The notes: a model not told the origin generated them from the letters alone. Positions 10,192-19,106 are shown, counted from the first letter of the stretch. The stretch is 64,000 nt of DNA from Pseudomonas sp. IAC-BECa141 (GCF_020544405.1 NZ_CP065410.1:930001-994000), one strand, 5' to 3'. Program-made: numbers and translations.

Positions 10192-10424
10192 GCATTTACT
10201 TCGCGGTTATTTGTTTTCATCAAGTTGATGTGGCTGTTCTCGGGTAAGTATTCGGGTGAATGGCTTGTTTGTCGTGATTGCTAATATTTGAATGCTTGTT
10301 GATTGGTGTTTTGCTGTCCTAAGGTTGTTTTGCGATGTCGGCGCTCAAGTTGAAGTGAGTTGAGTGACGATGTCGTTTCTAAAATAACTTTTATTAAATA
10401 TCCGAAGAAGACAAGGAGTCTCTT

Positions 10425-12644
10425 ATGGAATTCAAGATGGACAGCAAAATTGTCGAGATCGCCGCAAAAGCGCCTCTGATGTTTGTAAATGCTTCGCTTG
10501 GTGAAGATGAAGAATACAATCGGGACCCCGGTATTCAATTAACCAAGGAACAAATTATCGGCCTGCGTAAGTATGAAGTTTTGGGGCTGTCACTTCCTGT
10601 TCGGCTGGAAGATGTCGTTGCCTATCTGAACTATGGTGCCGGGGATGCGGGGGGCGTTGGTCTCAAGGCAGCAGACTTTCAGAGGACCTTCGTCTGCACC
10701 TACGACCATGCGAAACGCTGGTCGCCGTTGCGTGAAAAAATCATGCTTACCGGGACTGACCTGAAGGTATTTGCCGGTAGCATTCTTGGCGCAGGTGCAG
10801 CAATTCAAGAGATCTACAATGACCAGCCTTCATCCTCTTACCTGGAAAACTACGATATCTACACGCCGGAGGAGTATCAGGAACTGGAGCGCAGGTTCCC
10901 GAACCTTCCAAGCCTGAACTTCCCTGCCGATGACGCCCTTGAGGTCAAGTCTCACCTCAAAACCATTCTGGACAAGGTGACAGCGGCCCACAGTAAGGCC
11001 GAACGAGTCCGAGAGGAGCTCGACAGTTTCGGCACCGATATGCGCGAGACGGTCTTGCCGGCGATCAGGTTGCGACTGGAGTTTGTGTCCCGTAATACCT
11101 ACCAGGCCGACATCCAGATTCTGCAAGGCGAAATTGACCAGCGCTCCAAAGCTATTGATGAACTCAACAAGCAATATGATCAGCTGGTTCAGGAAGCAAT
11201 CAGATCTGCGGCGACGTTTAACATTGGTGGTTTGATACTCGGTATCTATCAGGGCGTCAAAGCCGAAAAGATCCGCAAGGAGCGAAACCAGCTAAAAACA
11301 GAACAACAGTCTGCCAATCAGAAGATGGCCAGCAAGAGTCAGACACTGAGTTCCTTGAACAAGGTGCGTGATGACCTGCAGAACCTCAGCTACGTTGCGA
11401 TTGAAGCAGAAGTTGCAACTCAAAATCTGATGCTGGTCTGGAACGCTCTGAGTACTTACCTCAAAGGTTCTTTTGAAGATATTGATGGTATTGTGACGGC
11501 AACTAATTTCAGGATGTTCAAAAATCAGATTCTCTCCATCATTGACCCGTGGCGAAAAATAAGAACAGCTTCTGATCAACTGCTGGGTGTGTTCGCAGCG
11601 GCAGAAAAAGAGTATGGAAACGGCTTTGCAGTATTCAGGAGCAACACAATGATGTTATCGCTACAGGATGATTTGACTTCTTCTGATTTTGACGTCGCGG
11701 CACTGCGTGTACACGGTGCTTCGGTTCAGGCAAGTAATGTCACTGCGCAAATGCTGGGTGAGCAATTCAATTATTTGCCAGGTACCGTCCGCACCATGAA
11801 TGGGCTGACGGTGGCTATCCAGAAGGCCACATTCGAACTTCGTAATCAGGCCCAGACGACAGGGATCAATCTGGAGCGTGCGCAGAACAGGCTGAAAATG
11901 TCTCAGAGCGATCTCCTCAAATATCCTGAAGAAGGGGATGAAATCCGCGAAGAAATGGAAACCGAGCTCAAGAATGTATCGATGAAAGTCTCCGAGCACG
12001 CGAACGATTTGAAGATGACGCACAACGGCTTGAGTACGGCTTATGACCGATCGGCTTCGGCGCAATGGATTGTGACGCTGCAGCAGGACCGGGCGTTCAC
12101 TGAGGCATTGAAGGTCAAGTCGGAAGAAAAAATCGCCGATTTCGAAAAGCAGATGGAATCGGTGTCTGAAGCGCTCGAACTGATCGCGAAAGCCGGGGTG
12201 GAGAAAATCGGTCAGGAAGCCCGATTGACGCTGGATAACCTGAAAGCACTGGGGCTGGCGCCACCGCAGGTTCAGATTGCACTGTTTGCCATTGATACCT
12301 TGAAAAAAATGATCGCGGGTATCGGCGAGGCCATTTCCTATCTGAACATGCTGGCGGGTTACAACCAGCTCAAGGATAAGGCAGCTGATCTGAGGGCGCA
12401 GTTGAAGAAGCACGTCAACGATATCTACCAGATCGATGGAAAGATTCAGCTGGTGCAAGTGCTCGACCAGTTGGACGAAGAGCGCTGGAGTTACGTGAAT
12501 GAGTATTCGAATCTGGTGGCTGTATTCGAGTCCTTCGCCCGAGACTTCCAACAGGACAAGTCGCAGCCTGCCGAGGAGCGGACGGCTGCCGCACTCACCC
12601 GGATTGCCGATGTCAGGCAGTACCTGAAAACTGTTCAGCAGTAA
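10425..12644 (+). CDS. XaxA/YaxA-type alpha-helical pore-forming toxin with an extra C-terminal half
   Basis: A 739-aa protein without a signal peptide. Residues about 38-398 follow the XaxA/YaxA pattern: TKEQIIGLRKYEVLGLSLPV near the start, long coiled coils at about 225-262 and 280-322, a hydrophobic tongue between them (NIGGLILGIYQG, 266-277), and an end resembling the YaxA C-terminus (IIDPWRKIRTASDQLLGVF). XaxA alone is about 400 aa. Here another 340 helical residues follow, with a hydrophobic region at about 611-645 (PPQVQIALFAIDTLKKMIAG). This second half could be a fused partner subunit or a separate domain; I cannot tell. AGGAG lies 6 bases before the ATG. GC is visibly lower than in the flanking genes, which suggests transfer. 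It sits between genes that are close neighbours in PAO1. Confidence 0.75.
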   Translation: MEFKMDSKIVEIAAKAPLMFVNASLGEDEEYNRDPGIQLTKEQIIGLRKYEVLGLSLPVRLEDVVAYLNYGAGDAGGVGLKAADFQRTFVCTYDHAKRWSPLREKIMLTGTDLKVFAGSILGAGAAIQEIYNDQPSSSYLENYDIYTPEEYQELERRFPNLPSLNFPADDALEVKSHLKTILDKVTAAHSKAERVREELDSFGTDMRETVLPAIRLRLEFVSRNTYQADIQILQGEIDQRSKAIDELNKQYDQLVQEAIRSAATFNIGGLILGIYQGVKAEKIRKERNQLKTEQQSANQKMASKSQTLSSLNKVRDDLQNLSYVAIEAEVATQNLMLVWNALSTYLKGSFEDIDGIVTATNFRMFKNQILSIIDPWRKIRTASDQLLGVFAAAEKEYGNGFAVFRSNTMMLSLQDDLTSSDFDVAALRVHGASVQASNVTAQMLGEQFNYLPGTVRTMNGLTVAIQKATFELRNQAQTTGINLERAQNRLKMSQSDLLKYPEEGDEIREEMETELKNVSMKVSEHANDLKMTHNGLSTAYDRSASAQWIVTLQQDRAFTEALKVKSEEKIADFEKQMESVSEALELIAKAGVEKIGQEARLTLDNLKALGLAPPQVQIALFAIDTLKKMIAGIGEAISYLNMLAGYNQLKDKAADLRAQLKKHVNDIYQIDGKIQLVQVLDQLDEERWSYVNEYSNLVAVFESFARDFQQDKSQPAEERTAAALTRIADVRQYLKTVQQ

Positions 12645-12656
12645 GGAGTCGAGGCG

Positions 12657-13568
12657 GTGGGCGACATGCTCACCGCTTCCCTGTCAATCATGAAAACACT
12701 TGCCTATGAATTCTCCACAACGCAACGACGCGTGCTGGATCGATACACAATTTTTCTCGGTTCTCTTCACCCAACCTTCAACAACATTCCTTTGGTGTTT
12801 GAGCGCCGCAGAGCCAGCGGTCATCAACTGGCAGTACGGGCCAGCGATTCGCGTTTGAACAACGCCAGCTTCAATGCACGCTACTTGCAGGAGTTCTGGC
12901 AGCGCACCGAAGAGGTTCGGCGCCTGTGCAGTACTTACGTCGCGGATCTGGCTGCGTTCACTGCCGAATCGCTGGAAATTAGCCGCAATACTTCAAGGAA
13001 CGAGCCCCTCAGTCAGGTGGATTTCAAGTTGTACAGCTTATCCAGGTCGCCGACCTGGAGGTTGTTTCCCCCTACCAATGTCCCGGAGCTCGTTCACGAA
13101 CTCGCGCTTCGTTTTTACTCGTTGAGGGCAGCGATAGGCCAACTGAAATACACAATCGTCGAGGTGCATGACGAGTCGTTCGGGCTCAAGTCGGTGTTTG
13201 GCAGGGCGATGGATCATCGCTCGTGCCAGTGCCATAACCAACCCGCAGTGGTTGAGGAGTTGTTTCGTGAAGCGCGCACGTCGCCGGTTTGGGACGTAGC
13301 TTATTCGTCAGCGGATTCGGTAGTCAGGGCCGCTGAATACAAAGCTGATGTAGCGGTGTTGTTTAACGGATTGGCTTCCGTGAGTTCGCACATCAGCGTG
13401 TTTCTCGAAGAAACCGGCTTGCGCATCGAAATGTTGTACTACGACTTGTTGAGGGCAGAGCGCGCATCGAAACTCGGCGAGTTGAATTTCCAGCTGGCCG
13501 CCATGCAAGAGGGCGCCGATGAGTTCATGACCATGCTCAATCATCTTGAGAGCTGGCTGCGCAAATAA
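12657..13568 (+). CDS. Putative partner of the XaxA-like toxin, helical protein of unknown function
   Basis: The 303-aa protein starts at GTG 12657; AAGGAG (12643-12648) overlaps the stop of the toxin gene, so the two are translationally coupled. An ATG at 12666 is a weaker alternative. Its predicted character is mostly helical. It has no signal peptide and no long hydrophobic segment, which argues against it inserting in membranes by itself. A cysteine pair (SCQCH) lies near residue 190. By position it is either the B component of a binary toxin, which is normally encoded directly after A, or a chaperone, immunity or third component. I do not recognise the sequence with certainty. Confidence 0.6.
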   Translation: MGDMLTASLSIMKTLAYEFSTTQRRVLDRYTIFLGSLHPTFNNIPLVFERRRASGHQLAVRASDSRLNNASFNARYLQEFWQRTEEVRRLCSTYVADLAAFTAESLEISRNTSRNEPLSQVDFKLYSLSRSPTWRLFPPTNVPELVHELALRFYSLRAAIGQLKYTIVEVHDESFGLKSVFGRAMDHRSCQCHNQPAVVEELFREARTSPVWDVAYSSADSVVRAAEYKADVAVLFNGLASVSSHISVFLEETGLRIEMLYYDLLRAERASKLGELNFQLAAMQEGADEFMTMLNHLESWLRK

Positions 13569-13598
13569 AAAAGGCCCATGCACATGCATGGGCCTTTT
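13569..13598. terminator. Bidirectional intrinsic terminator
   Basis: AAAAGGCCCATGCA and TGCATGGGCCTTTT form a perfect 14-bp inverted repeat around CA. It gives a GC stem with A/U tails in both directions between the convergent toxin operon and ornithine decarboxylase gene. Confidence 0.9.
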
Positions 13599-13613
13599 CA
13601 TTTACAGCTTCGC

Positions 13614-14777
13614 TTACACGTAGAACGACTTCAGCGGCGGGAAGCCATTGAACTCTACCGCGCTGTAGCTGGTGGTGTACGCACCGGTCGACAGCCAGTA
13701 GAGGCGATCACCAATCGCCAGATTCAGCGGCAGGCCGTACTTGTAGTTTTCGTACATGATGTCGGCGCTGTCGCAGGTCGGGCCGGCGATCACGACTTCT
13801 TCCATCTCGCCTTTCTTCTCGGTCCAGATCGGGAACTTGATCGCTTCGTCCATGGTTTCGATCAGGCCGGAGAACTTGCCCACATCGGTATAAACCCAAC
13901 GCTCGACGGCGGTACGGGATTTACGCGCGACCAGTACCACTTCGCTGACCAGGATGCCGGCGTTGGCAATCAGTGAACGGCCCGGCTCCAGAATGATTTC
14001 CGGCAGATCATCACCGAAGTCTTCCTTGAGGAAGCGGATGATTTCTTCGGCGTAGGTTTCCAGGCTGTTGGTGCGGGTGATGTAGTTGGCCGGGAAGCCA
14101 CCGCCCATGTTGATCAGTTTCAGGTGGATACCGTCTTCTTCTTTCAGGCGCTCGAAAATCACTTTGACCTTGGCGATCGCGGCGTCCCAGACGCTGATGT
14201 CACGCTGTTGCGAACCGACGTGGAACGAGATGCCGTAAGGCACCAGACCCAGATCGCGGGCGAGGATCAGCAGGTCCATGGCCATGTCGGTCTGGCAGCC
14301 GAATTTGCGCGACAGTGGCCAATCGGCTGTGGTCGAGCCTTCGGTCAGGATGCGCACATAAACTTTGGCGCCCGGTGCGGCCTTGGCGATGTTGCGCAGG
14401 TCGGCTTCCGAGTCGGTGGCGAACAGACGCACGCCCTTCTCATAGAAGTAGCGGATGTCCTTGGATTTCTTGATGGTGTTGCCGTAGCTGATCTGGTCCG
14501 GGCTGACGCCACGGCTCAGCACTTTGTCCAGCTCATAGATCGAGGCGATGTCGAAGCTCGAACCTTTCTCTTTGAGCAGGTCGATGATCTCGACGGCCGG
14601 GTTGGCCTTGACCGCGTAGTAGACCTTGGCGAATTCGAAACCGGCGCGCAGGTCATCATAAGCCTGGGCGATCATCGCGGTGTCGATCACCACGAACGGG
14701 GTTTCCTGTTTGTCGGCGAATGCCTTCATTTTCTGAAAGGTTTCGCGCGCGAAATAGTCTTCGACCTGGATCGACAT
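13614..14777 (-). CDS. speC: Ornithine (possibly lysine/ornithine) decarboxylase, fold type III PLP enzyme
   Basis: The 387-aa cytoplasmic enzyme makes putrescine from ornithine, entering polyamine synthesis. The PLP-binding lysine is Lys57 in YYAVKANP. The barrel has FHVGSQQ and GGGFPANY, and the active-site cysteine is Cys335 in GPTCDSAD, contributed across the dimer as in eukaryotic-type ODCs. GGAGCTCCC lies upstream of the ATG. The gene corresponds to the short ODC of pseudomonads (PA4519) rather than the 700-residue enterobacterial enzyme. Its leader of over 200 bases contains a terminator hairpin (14887-14925), so attenuation is possible. Confidence 0.95.
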   Translation of the reverse strand: MSIQVEDYFARETFQKMKAFADKQETPFVVIDTAMIAQAYDDLRAGFEFAKVYYAVKANPAVEIIDLLKEKGSSFDIASIYELDKVLSRGVSPDQISYGNTIKKSKDIRYFYEKGVRLFATDSEADLRNIAKAAPGAKVYVRILTEGSTTADWPLSRKFGCQTDMAMDLLILARDLGLVPYGISFHVGSQQRDISVWDAAIAKVKVIFERLKEEDGIHLKLINMGGGFPANYITRTNSLETYAEEIIRFLKEDFGDDLPEIILEPGRSLIANAGILVSEVVLVARKSRTAVERWVYTDVGKFSGLIETMDEAIKFPIWTEKKGEMEEVVIAGPTCDSADIMYENYKYGLPLNLAIGDRLYWLSTGAYTTSYSAVEFNGFPPLKSFYV

Positions 14778-14886
14778 ACCTGGGAGCTCCTATGGGCAAA
14801 CTCGTGAAATCAATGGGTGCAAATGAACGCCCTCCGTATCCCCACTTTGGTTCGCCTACTTCCCAAGGCATGTCGCCGAAAGCAAA

Positions 14887-14925
14887 AAGGCCATGGGAAA
14901 TGTAGTCTTTCTTTCCCTTGGCCTT
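14887..14925 (-). promoter_or_regulatory. Terminator-like hairpin in the ornithine decarboxylase leader
   Basis: On the minus strand AAGGCCAAGGGAAA and TTTCCCATGGCCTT form a 14-bp stem with one mismatch, with a loop of about 11 bases, followed directly by CTTTTTGC. It has the shape of an intrinsic terminator and lies about 110-150 bases upstream of the start codon, inside the predicted transcript. It could be an attenuator, or the end of a short RNA that starts at the promoter near 14990-15015. Confidence 0.6.
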
Positions 14926-14986
14926 GCTGTCTCGTCGTCAGTACTTGAGCCGGATGGATCGTTTCCAGCATGGACGTTCGGCGCGA

Positions 14987-15015
14987 ACTTTAGGGCGTGA
15001 GGGGCCTGAGATCAA
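14987..15015 (-). promoter_or_regulatory. Putative sigma-70 promoter for the ornithine decarboxylase leader
   Basis: TTGATC and TAAAGT are separated by 17 bases on the minus strand, upstream of the leader hairpin. Each hexamer matches four or so consensus positions. The remaining sequence from 15016 to 15338 shows no convincing gene or other site. Confidence 0.45.
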
Positions 15016-15338
15016 CTAAAAATGTCGCGTTTTTGCACGCTTCTGACGTGCGTCGCGGATATCACTCTTTGTAGCCGACCGAGATGACGGTCAGATGTTC
15101 CGCAGTAATTTTCTGGTGTTAAAAATACCTGCACGTTCGATGCTGATGTGCACCAAGTCTCAGGAAAGTACGATCACTTCAACATCGGCGACGTTAGCTG
15201 CGAGAAGGGGCAGTGCGGGGGGATTTATGAATTTACGCTGACACCGTCGGACGGATTCGGCCATTTGATGTGTTGATATTTATTGCCGGCTTGGCGTTGG
15301 CAATGAGGCCCCGGCTTTCAGGTTCCTGTGGTCGAAAA

Positions 15339-15363
15339 AAAAGGGCTGTCGAACAGCCCTTTT
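15339..15363 (-). terminator. Intrinsic terminator of the osmoprotectant ABC operon
   Basis: AAAAGGGCTGT and ACAGCCCTTTT pair around CGA, followed on the minus strand by more U residues. It lies 9 bases beyond the ATPase stop codon. Confidence 0.9.
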
Positions 15364-15371
15364 GCATTTTG

Positions 15372-16526
15372 TCAGGCCACCGTTTCGGCCGGTGACACGA
15401 TATTGGTCTTCATTCCGCGCGATCGACCCGAACTCAGGTACGCCGCAATCGACTCCTGGGTGACCTCGCCGAGGAATACCCGCTCGGCATCCATCACCGG
15501 CAACCAGGCACGATTGAACTCGTACATCCGCGACAAGAGGATGCGCAAATGCTCGTCGTACGCCGCCGTGGCGTTGAACTCGCGCAGGAACTGGGCACAG
15601 GTGCCGGTCTGGCGATGCAGGTCGCGACGGCGCACATAACCCAGTGCCTTGTTCTCGGCGTCGGTGACGACGACATAGCGGCGGTCATGCTCGTCCATCA
15701 ACTCCAGCGCATCGGCCACCGGGGTTTCCGGGCTCACCGATGGCGCGTTGTCTGCCGCGTCTTCGGCTTTCACCAGTAGCAGGCGTTTGAGGGTGCTGTC
15801 CTGGCCGACGAAGTTGCTGACAAAGTCGTCTGCCGGATGCGCCAGCAGCGTGTCCGGATGATCGATCTGCAACAGCTTGCCGGCGCGGAAGATCGCGATC
15901 TTGTCGCCCAGTTTGATCGCTTCGTCGATGTCGTGGCTGACCATGATCACGGTCTTGTTCAACGCGCGCTGCATCTCGAAGAACTCGTTCTGGATCATTT
16001 CGCGGTTGATCGGGTCCACCGCACCGAACGGTTCGTCCATCAGCAACAGCGGTGCATCCGCGGCCAGCGCGCGGATCACGCCGATCCGTTGCTGCTGGCC
16101 GCCGGACAGTTCGCGCGGGTAACGATGCAGATACTGCTTGGGCTCAAGCTTGATCATGCTCATCAGTTCGCGGGCGCGGTCGTGGCATTTCTGTTTATCC
16201 CAACCGAGCAGTTTCGGCACGACGACGATGTTCTCTTCGATGGTCATGTTCGGGAACAGACCGATCTGCTGGATCACGTAGCCGATGTTGCGGCGCAGGG
16301 TCACTTCGTCGAGGTCGGTGGTGTCTTCGCCGTTGATCAGGATCTTGCCGGAGGTCGGCCTGATCAGGCGGTTGATCATTTTCAGCGTGGTGCTTTTGCC
16401 GCAACCCGATGGCCCGAGGAACACACAGATTTCGCCTTCATTGACGGTCAGGCTTACCGAGTCCACGGCTTTCACATCTTTGCCGTTGCTTTGGAAGGTC
16501 TTGCTGAGGTTTTGAAGTTCGATCAT
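15372..16526 (-). CDS. Osmoprotectant (glycine betaine/choline type) ABC transporter ATP-binding protein with CBS domains
   Basis: The 384-aa ATPase powers uptake of quaternary amines such as betaine or choline. It has Walker A (GPSGCGKST), the signature LSGGQQQRIGV and Walker B (LLLMDEPFGA), then two CBS domains from about residue 265 (VSPETPVADALELMDEHDRR; RAWLPVMDAERVFLGEV), typical of OpuCA/ProV and used to sense ionic strength. I chose the ATG at 16526 because it overlaps the preceding permease stop as ATGA; a longer in-frame start at 16565 lies inside that gene. It is the last gene of a four-gene operon resembling PA3888-PA3891 and P. syringae OpuC. Confidence 0.93.
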   Translation of the reverse strand: MIELQNLSKTFQSNGKDVKAVDSVSLTVNEGEICVFLGPSGCGKSTTLKMINRLIRPTSGKILINGEDTTDLDEVTLRRNIGYVIQQIGLFPNMTIEENIVVVPKLLGWDKQKCHDRARELMSMIKLEPKQYLHRYPRELSGGQQQRIGVIRALAADAPLLLMDEPFGAVDPINREMIQNEFFEMQRALNKTVIMVSHDIDEAIKLGDKIAIFRAGKLLQIDHPDTLLAHPADDFVSNFVGQDSTLKRLLLVKAEDAADNAPSVSPETPVADALELMDEHDRRYVVVTDAENKALGYVRRRDLHRQTGTCAQFLREFNATAAYDEHLRILLSRMYEFNRAWLPVMDAERVFLGEVTQESIAAYLSSGRSRGMKTNIVSPAETVA

Positions 16527-17176
16527 TTGAGGAGTCCTTTTGGAGTCAGCGAACGTTGCAGCCACTGCAAAATGAGGTCGGCGAAAATCGCCAGAAGACT
16601 GACCAGCAGCGCGCCGACGATGAGCATCGACATGTCGCTGCGGCTGATGGAGGCGAGGATCAGCACGCCAAGGCCGCCGGCGCCGATGGTCGCGGCGATG
16701 GTCATCACGCCGATGTTCATCACCACGGCGGTGCGTACGCCCGCGAGGATCACCGGTACCGCAATCGGCAACTCGACCATGCGCAGGCGCTGGCCGAAGG
16801 TCATGCCGATGCCGCGAGCAGCTTCGCGGATGCCCGGCTCGACGCCGGTCAGGGCGAGGTAGGTGTTGCGCATGATCGGCAGCAGTGAATAAAGGAACAC
16901 CGCCGTGATTGCCGGCATCGGGCCGAGGCCCTGGCCGAATTTCGAATAGAACGGCAGCAGCAGACCGAACAGGGCAATCGACGGCACGGTGAGCAATACC
17001 GTGGCGCTGGCCTGCAAGGGACCTGCGAGAGTCGGAAATCGAGTCATCAAAATCCCCAGCGGCACGCCGATGAGGATTGCCAGACTGACGGCGATGCCGA
17101 CCAGGGTGATGTGCTGCCAGGTCAGGTGCATCACCTGCTGCCAGTCGAGGTGGGAAAAGGCGTTCAAAAATTCCAT
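16523..17176 (-). CDS. Osmoprotectant ABC transporter permease (second permease gene)
   Basis: A 217-aa inner-membrane protein with about six spans. The cytoplasmic loop has EAARGIGMTFGQRLRMVELPIAVP, the EAA motif (shown in part) that contacts the ATPase. It pairs with the permease at 18105-18821 around the same ATPase. Its stop overlaps the ATPase start by four bases (ATGA). An AGGAGGAAAA ribosome site precedes the ATG. It has no extracytoplasmic binding domain; that role is filled by the gene just upstream. Confidence 0.9.
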   Translation of the reverse strand: MEFLNAFSHLDWQQVMHLTWQHITLVGIAVSLAILIGVPLGILMTRFPTLAGPLQASATVLLTVPSIALFGLLLPFYSKFGQGLGPMPAITAVFLYSLLPIMRNTYLALTGVEPGIREAARGIGMTFGQRLRMVELPIAVPVILAGVRTAVVMNIGVMTIAATIGAGGLGVLILASISRSDMSMLIVGALLVSLLAIFADLILQWLQRSLTPKGLLK

Positions 17177-17189
17177 GACTTTTCCTCCT

Positions 17190-18083
17190 TTAATTCAGTG
17201 GATGCTGGCGCAGGAAATCGGCAGCGACTTTCGACGGGCTTTCGTGATCGACATCGACCCGCGCGTTGAGCTGGCGCATGGTTTCGTCGTCGAACAGTTC
17301 AGCCAGCGGCTTGAGTTGCTCCGCCAGTTGCGGATGGGCGTCGAGGTAGGCCTGACGCACCACAGGAGCGGCGGTGTAGTCCGGGAAGTAATGCTTGTCG
17401 TCTTCCAGCAGCTTCAGGCCGAAAGCATTGAGGCGACCGTCGGTGGTGTAGACCAGACCGGCAAACACCTGCCCGTTGCGCAGCGCGGTGTAGACCAGGC
17501 CTGCGTCCATCTGTCGGATGTTCTTGCGGGTCAGGTTCATGTCGTAAAGCTTGACCATGCCGTCCAGACCGTCGGAGCGGTTGGCGAACTCGGTGTCCAG
17601 CGCGACCAGGTGGTTGGTCTTGGCTTCAGCCTTCAGCACGTCGTTCAACTGGCTGATATTGCTGATCTGCGGATATTCCTCGGCCACCTTTTTCGGCAGG
17701 GCGAGGGCGTAGGTGTTACTGAATTTCGACGGCGTGAGCCAGACCAGGCCTTTTTTCGCGTCGAGTTCTTTTACCCGGGCGTAGGACTGTTCGCTGTCGA
17801 GTTTCTCGGTGACATGGTTGTAGGCCACCAGCGACACACCGGTGTATTCCCAGAGCATGTCCAGCTGTCCGCTTTCGTGGGCGCTGCGGGCCAGGTTGCT
17901 GCCCAGGCCGCCGGTGATCCGCGCGTCGTAACCTTTGCTGCGCAGGTATTGCGCGGTGATTTCCGCGAGCAGCGTCTGCTCGGTGAATACCCGGGCGCCA
18001 AGACGGATAACGGGCTTTTCAGCGGCTTGCGCCAATCCCGCGAACAGCAGGGCGCAGCCTAAGATCAAGCTAAGTCGTTTCAT
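17190..18083 (-). CDS. Osmoprotectant ABC transporter substrate-binding protein (OsmF/OpuCC type)
   Basis: A periplasmic protein of 297 aa. The signal peptide ends after GLAQA, before AEKPVIRLG, with no lipobox at the cleavage site, so it is soluble. GARVFTEQTLLAEITAQYL and MLWEYTGVSLVAY match the QAT-type binding family (OsmX/OpuCC). I chose the ATG at 18083, which lies 7 bases after AAGGA; another ATG at 18089 is only one base from it. The gene is third from the 3' end of the operon, between the two permease genes. Confidence 0.9.
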   Translation of the reverse strand: MKRLSLILGCALLFAGLAQAAEKPVIRLGARVFTEQTLLAEITAQYLRSKGYDARITGGLGSNLARSAHESGQLDMLWEYTGVSLVAYNHVTEKLDSEQSYARVKELDAKKGLVWLTPSKFSNTYALALPKKVAEEYPQISNISQLNDVLKAEAKTNHLVALDTEFANRSDGLDGMVKLYDMNLTRKNIRQMDAGLVYTALRNGQVFAGLVYTTDGRLNAFGLKLLEDDKHYFPDYTAAPVVRQAYLDAHPQLAEQLKPLAELFDDETMRQLNARVDVDHESPSKVAADFLRQHPLN

Positions 18084-18104
18084 GTTCATTCCTTCGCAAG
18101 AGCC

Positions 18105-18821
18105 TTAAGACGGGCGCAAACCGCGTTCCAGCCAGAGACGGCTGGCGAGGGTGACCACGCCATCGAGCAGCAGGGCCAGCAGCGCGGTGCACGCGGCGCC
18201 GAGCAGCAGTTGCGGCTGATTGTTCAGGGCGATGCCGGGGAAGATCAGGCTGCCAAGGCTGTTGGCGCCGATCAGGAAGGCCAGCGGTGCGGTACCGACG
18301 TTGATCGCCAGCGCGACCCGCACACCGCCGACGATGATCGGCACGGCGTTGGGCAATTCGACTTTCCACAACACCTGACGCGGCGTCATGCCGATGCCGA
18401 CGGCGGCTTCTTTCAGCGAACCCTGAACGTTTTTCAGGCCTTCATAGGTGTTGCGCACAATCGGCAACAGCGAGGCGAGGAACAGAGCGAAGATCGCCGG
18501 ACCGCTGCCGATGCCGAGAATCCCCAGGGCAATCGCCAGCACGGCCAGCGGAGGCACGGTATTGCCGATATTGAAGATCTGCATGAAGCGTTCAGCGCGG
18601 CCGACCATGCTCGGGCGGCTCAGGAAGATACCGGCGGGGATGCCCACGACCAGGGCGGCCAGCATTGAAGCGAGGACGAGAATCAGATGAGCTTGCAGGT
18701 AAAACAACAAATCGTCGCGGTAGTGTTCGATCGTGTTGATGCCGATCCAGTGGACCAGCAGGGCCAGGAGCGCGATCACCACCGCACCTCCCATCAGCCC
18801 TTTGCCATAGCGGATAGCCAC
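18105..18821 (-). CDS. Osmoprotectant ABC transporter permease (first gene of the operon)
   Basis: The 238-aa permease has six predicted spans and the loop EAAVGIGMTPRQVLWKVELP. The GTG at 18821 is preceded by AAGGAG at a spacing of 8, while the longer in-frame ATG at 18872 has no ribosome site, so I use the GTG. This is the promoter-proximal gene of the permease, binding protein, permease, ATPase operon. The leader upstream can form a strong hairpin (18845-18898). Confidence 0.9.
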   Translation of the reverse strand: MAIRYGKGLMGGAVVIALLALLVHWIGINTIEHYRDDLLFYLQAHLILVLASMLAALVVGIPAGIFLSRPSMVGRAERFMQIFNIGNTVPPLAVLAIALGILGIGSGPAIFALFLASLLPIVRNTYEGLKNVQGSLKEAAVGIGMTPRQVLWKVELPNAVPIIVGGVRVALAINVGTAPLAFLIGANSLGSLIFPGIALNNQPQLLLGAACTALLALLLDGVVTLASRLWLERGLRPS

Positions 18822-18844
18822 AGGCGGACTCCTTTTTTTAGTCG

Positions 18845-18898
18845 GCGAACGCAGCTCCGCGTGGCATGCCATTCCTGGCTGCCGGAGTCAGCGTTCGC
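18845..18898 (-). promoter_or_regulatory. Long inverted repeat in the leader of the osmoprotectant operon
   Basis: GCGAACGC pairs with GCGTTCGC and, inside, CTCCG pairs with CGGAG. The stem ends about 24 bases before the GTG start of the first permease gene. No U-tract follows, so it is not a standard terminator. It may affect mRNA stability or osmotic control. Confidence 0.4.
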
Positions 18899-19106
18899 GA
18901 GAAGCGGCTTTTTTTCAGCCCGGCAAAAACGGTCTGAAAGCGAGCCATGAGCGCAGCCTCGTCAGGCTAACTTGCTGATTTTTCAGCCCCTGACGAATTG
19001 TCGTAACAGGGGATGGACGTCTCCGTGCTTTAAAAGGTTCCCATCCGAGGCAGCATTTGGCCACCCTTAATGTGCTCAACGGTTCGGTTATTGAATCGAG
19101 TTGGGC

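Noticed and set aside
10192..10424. Possible promoter of the XaxA-like gene (TTGAGT ... TAAAAT)
   Set aside because: The spacing of 14 bases is too short, and no better -35 was found, so I did not list it.
14656..14871. 71-codon minus-strand frame overlapping the decarboxylase start
   Set aside because: As a stand-alone protein it has no ribosome site and its second half is only the out-of-frame decarboxylase gene; its first part is mentioned only as a possible leader peptide.
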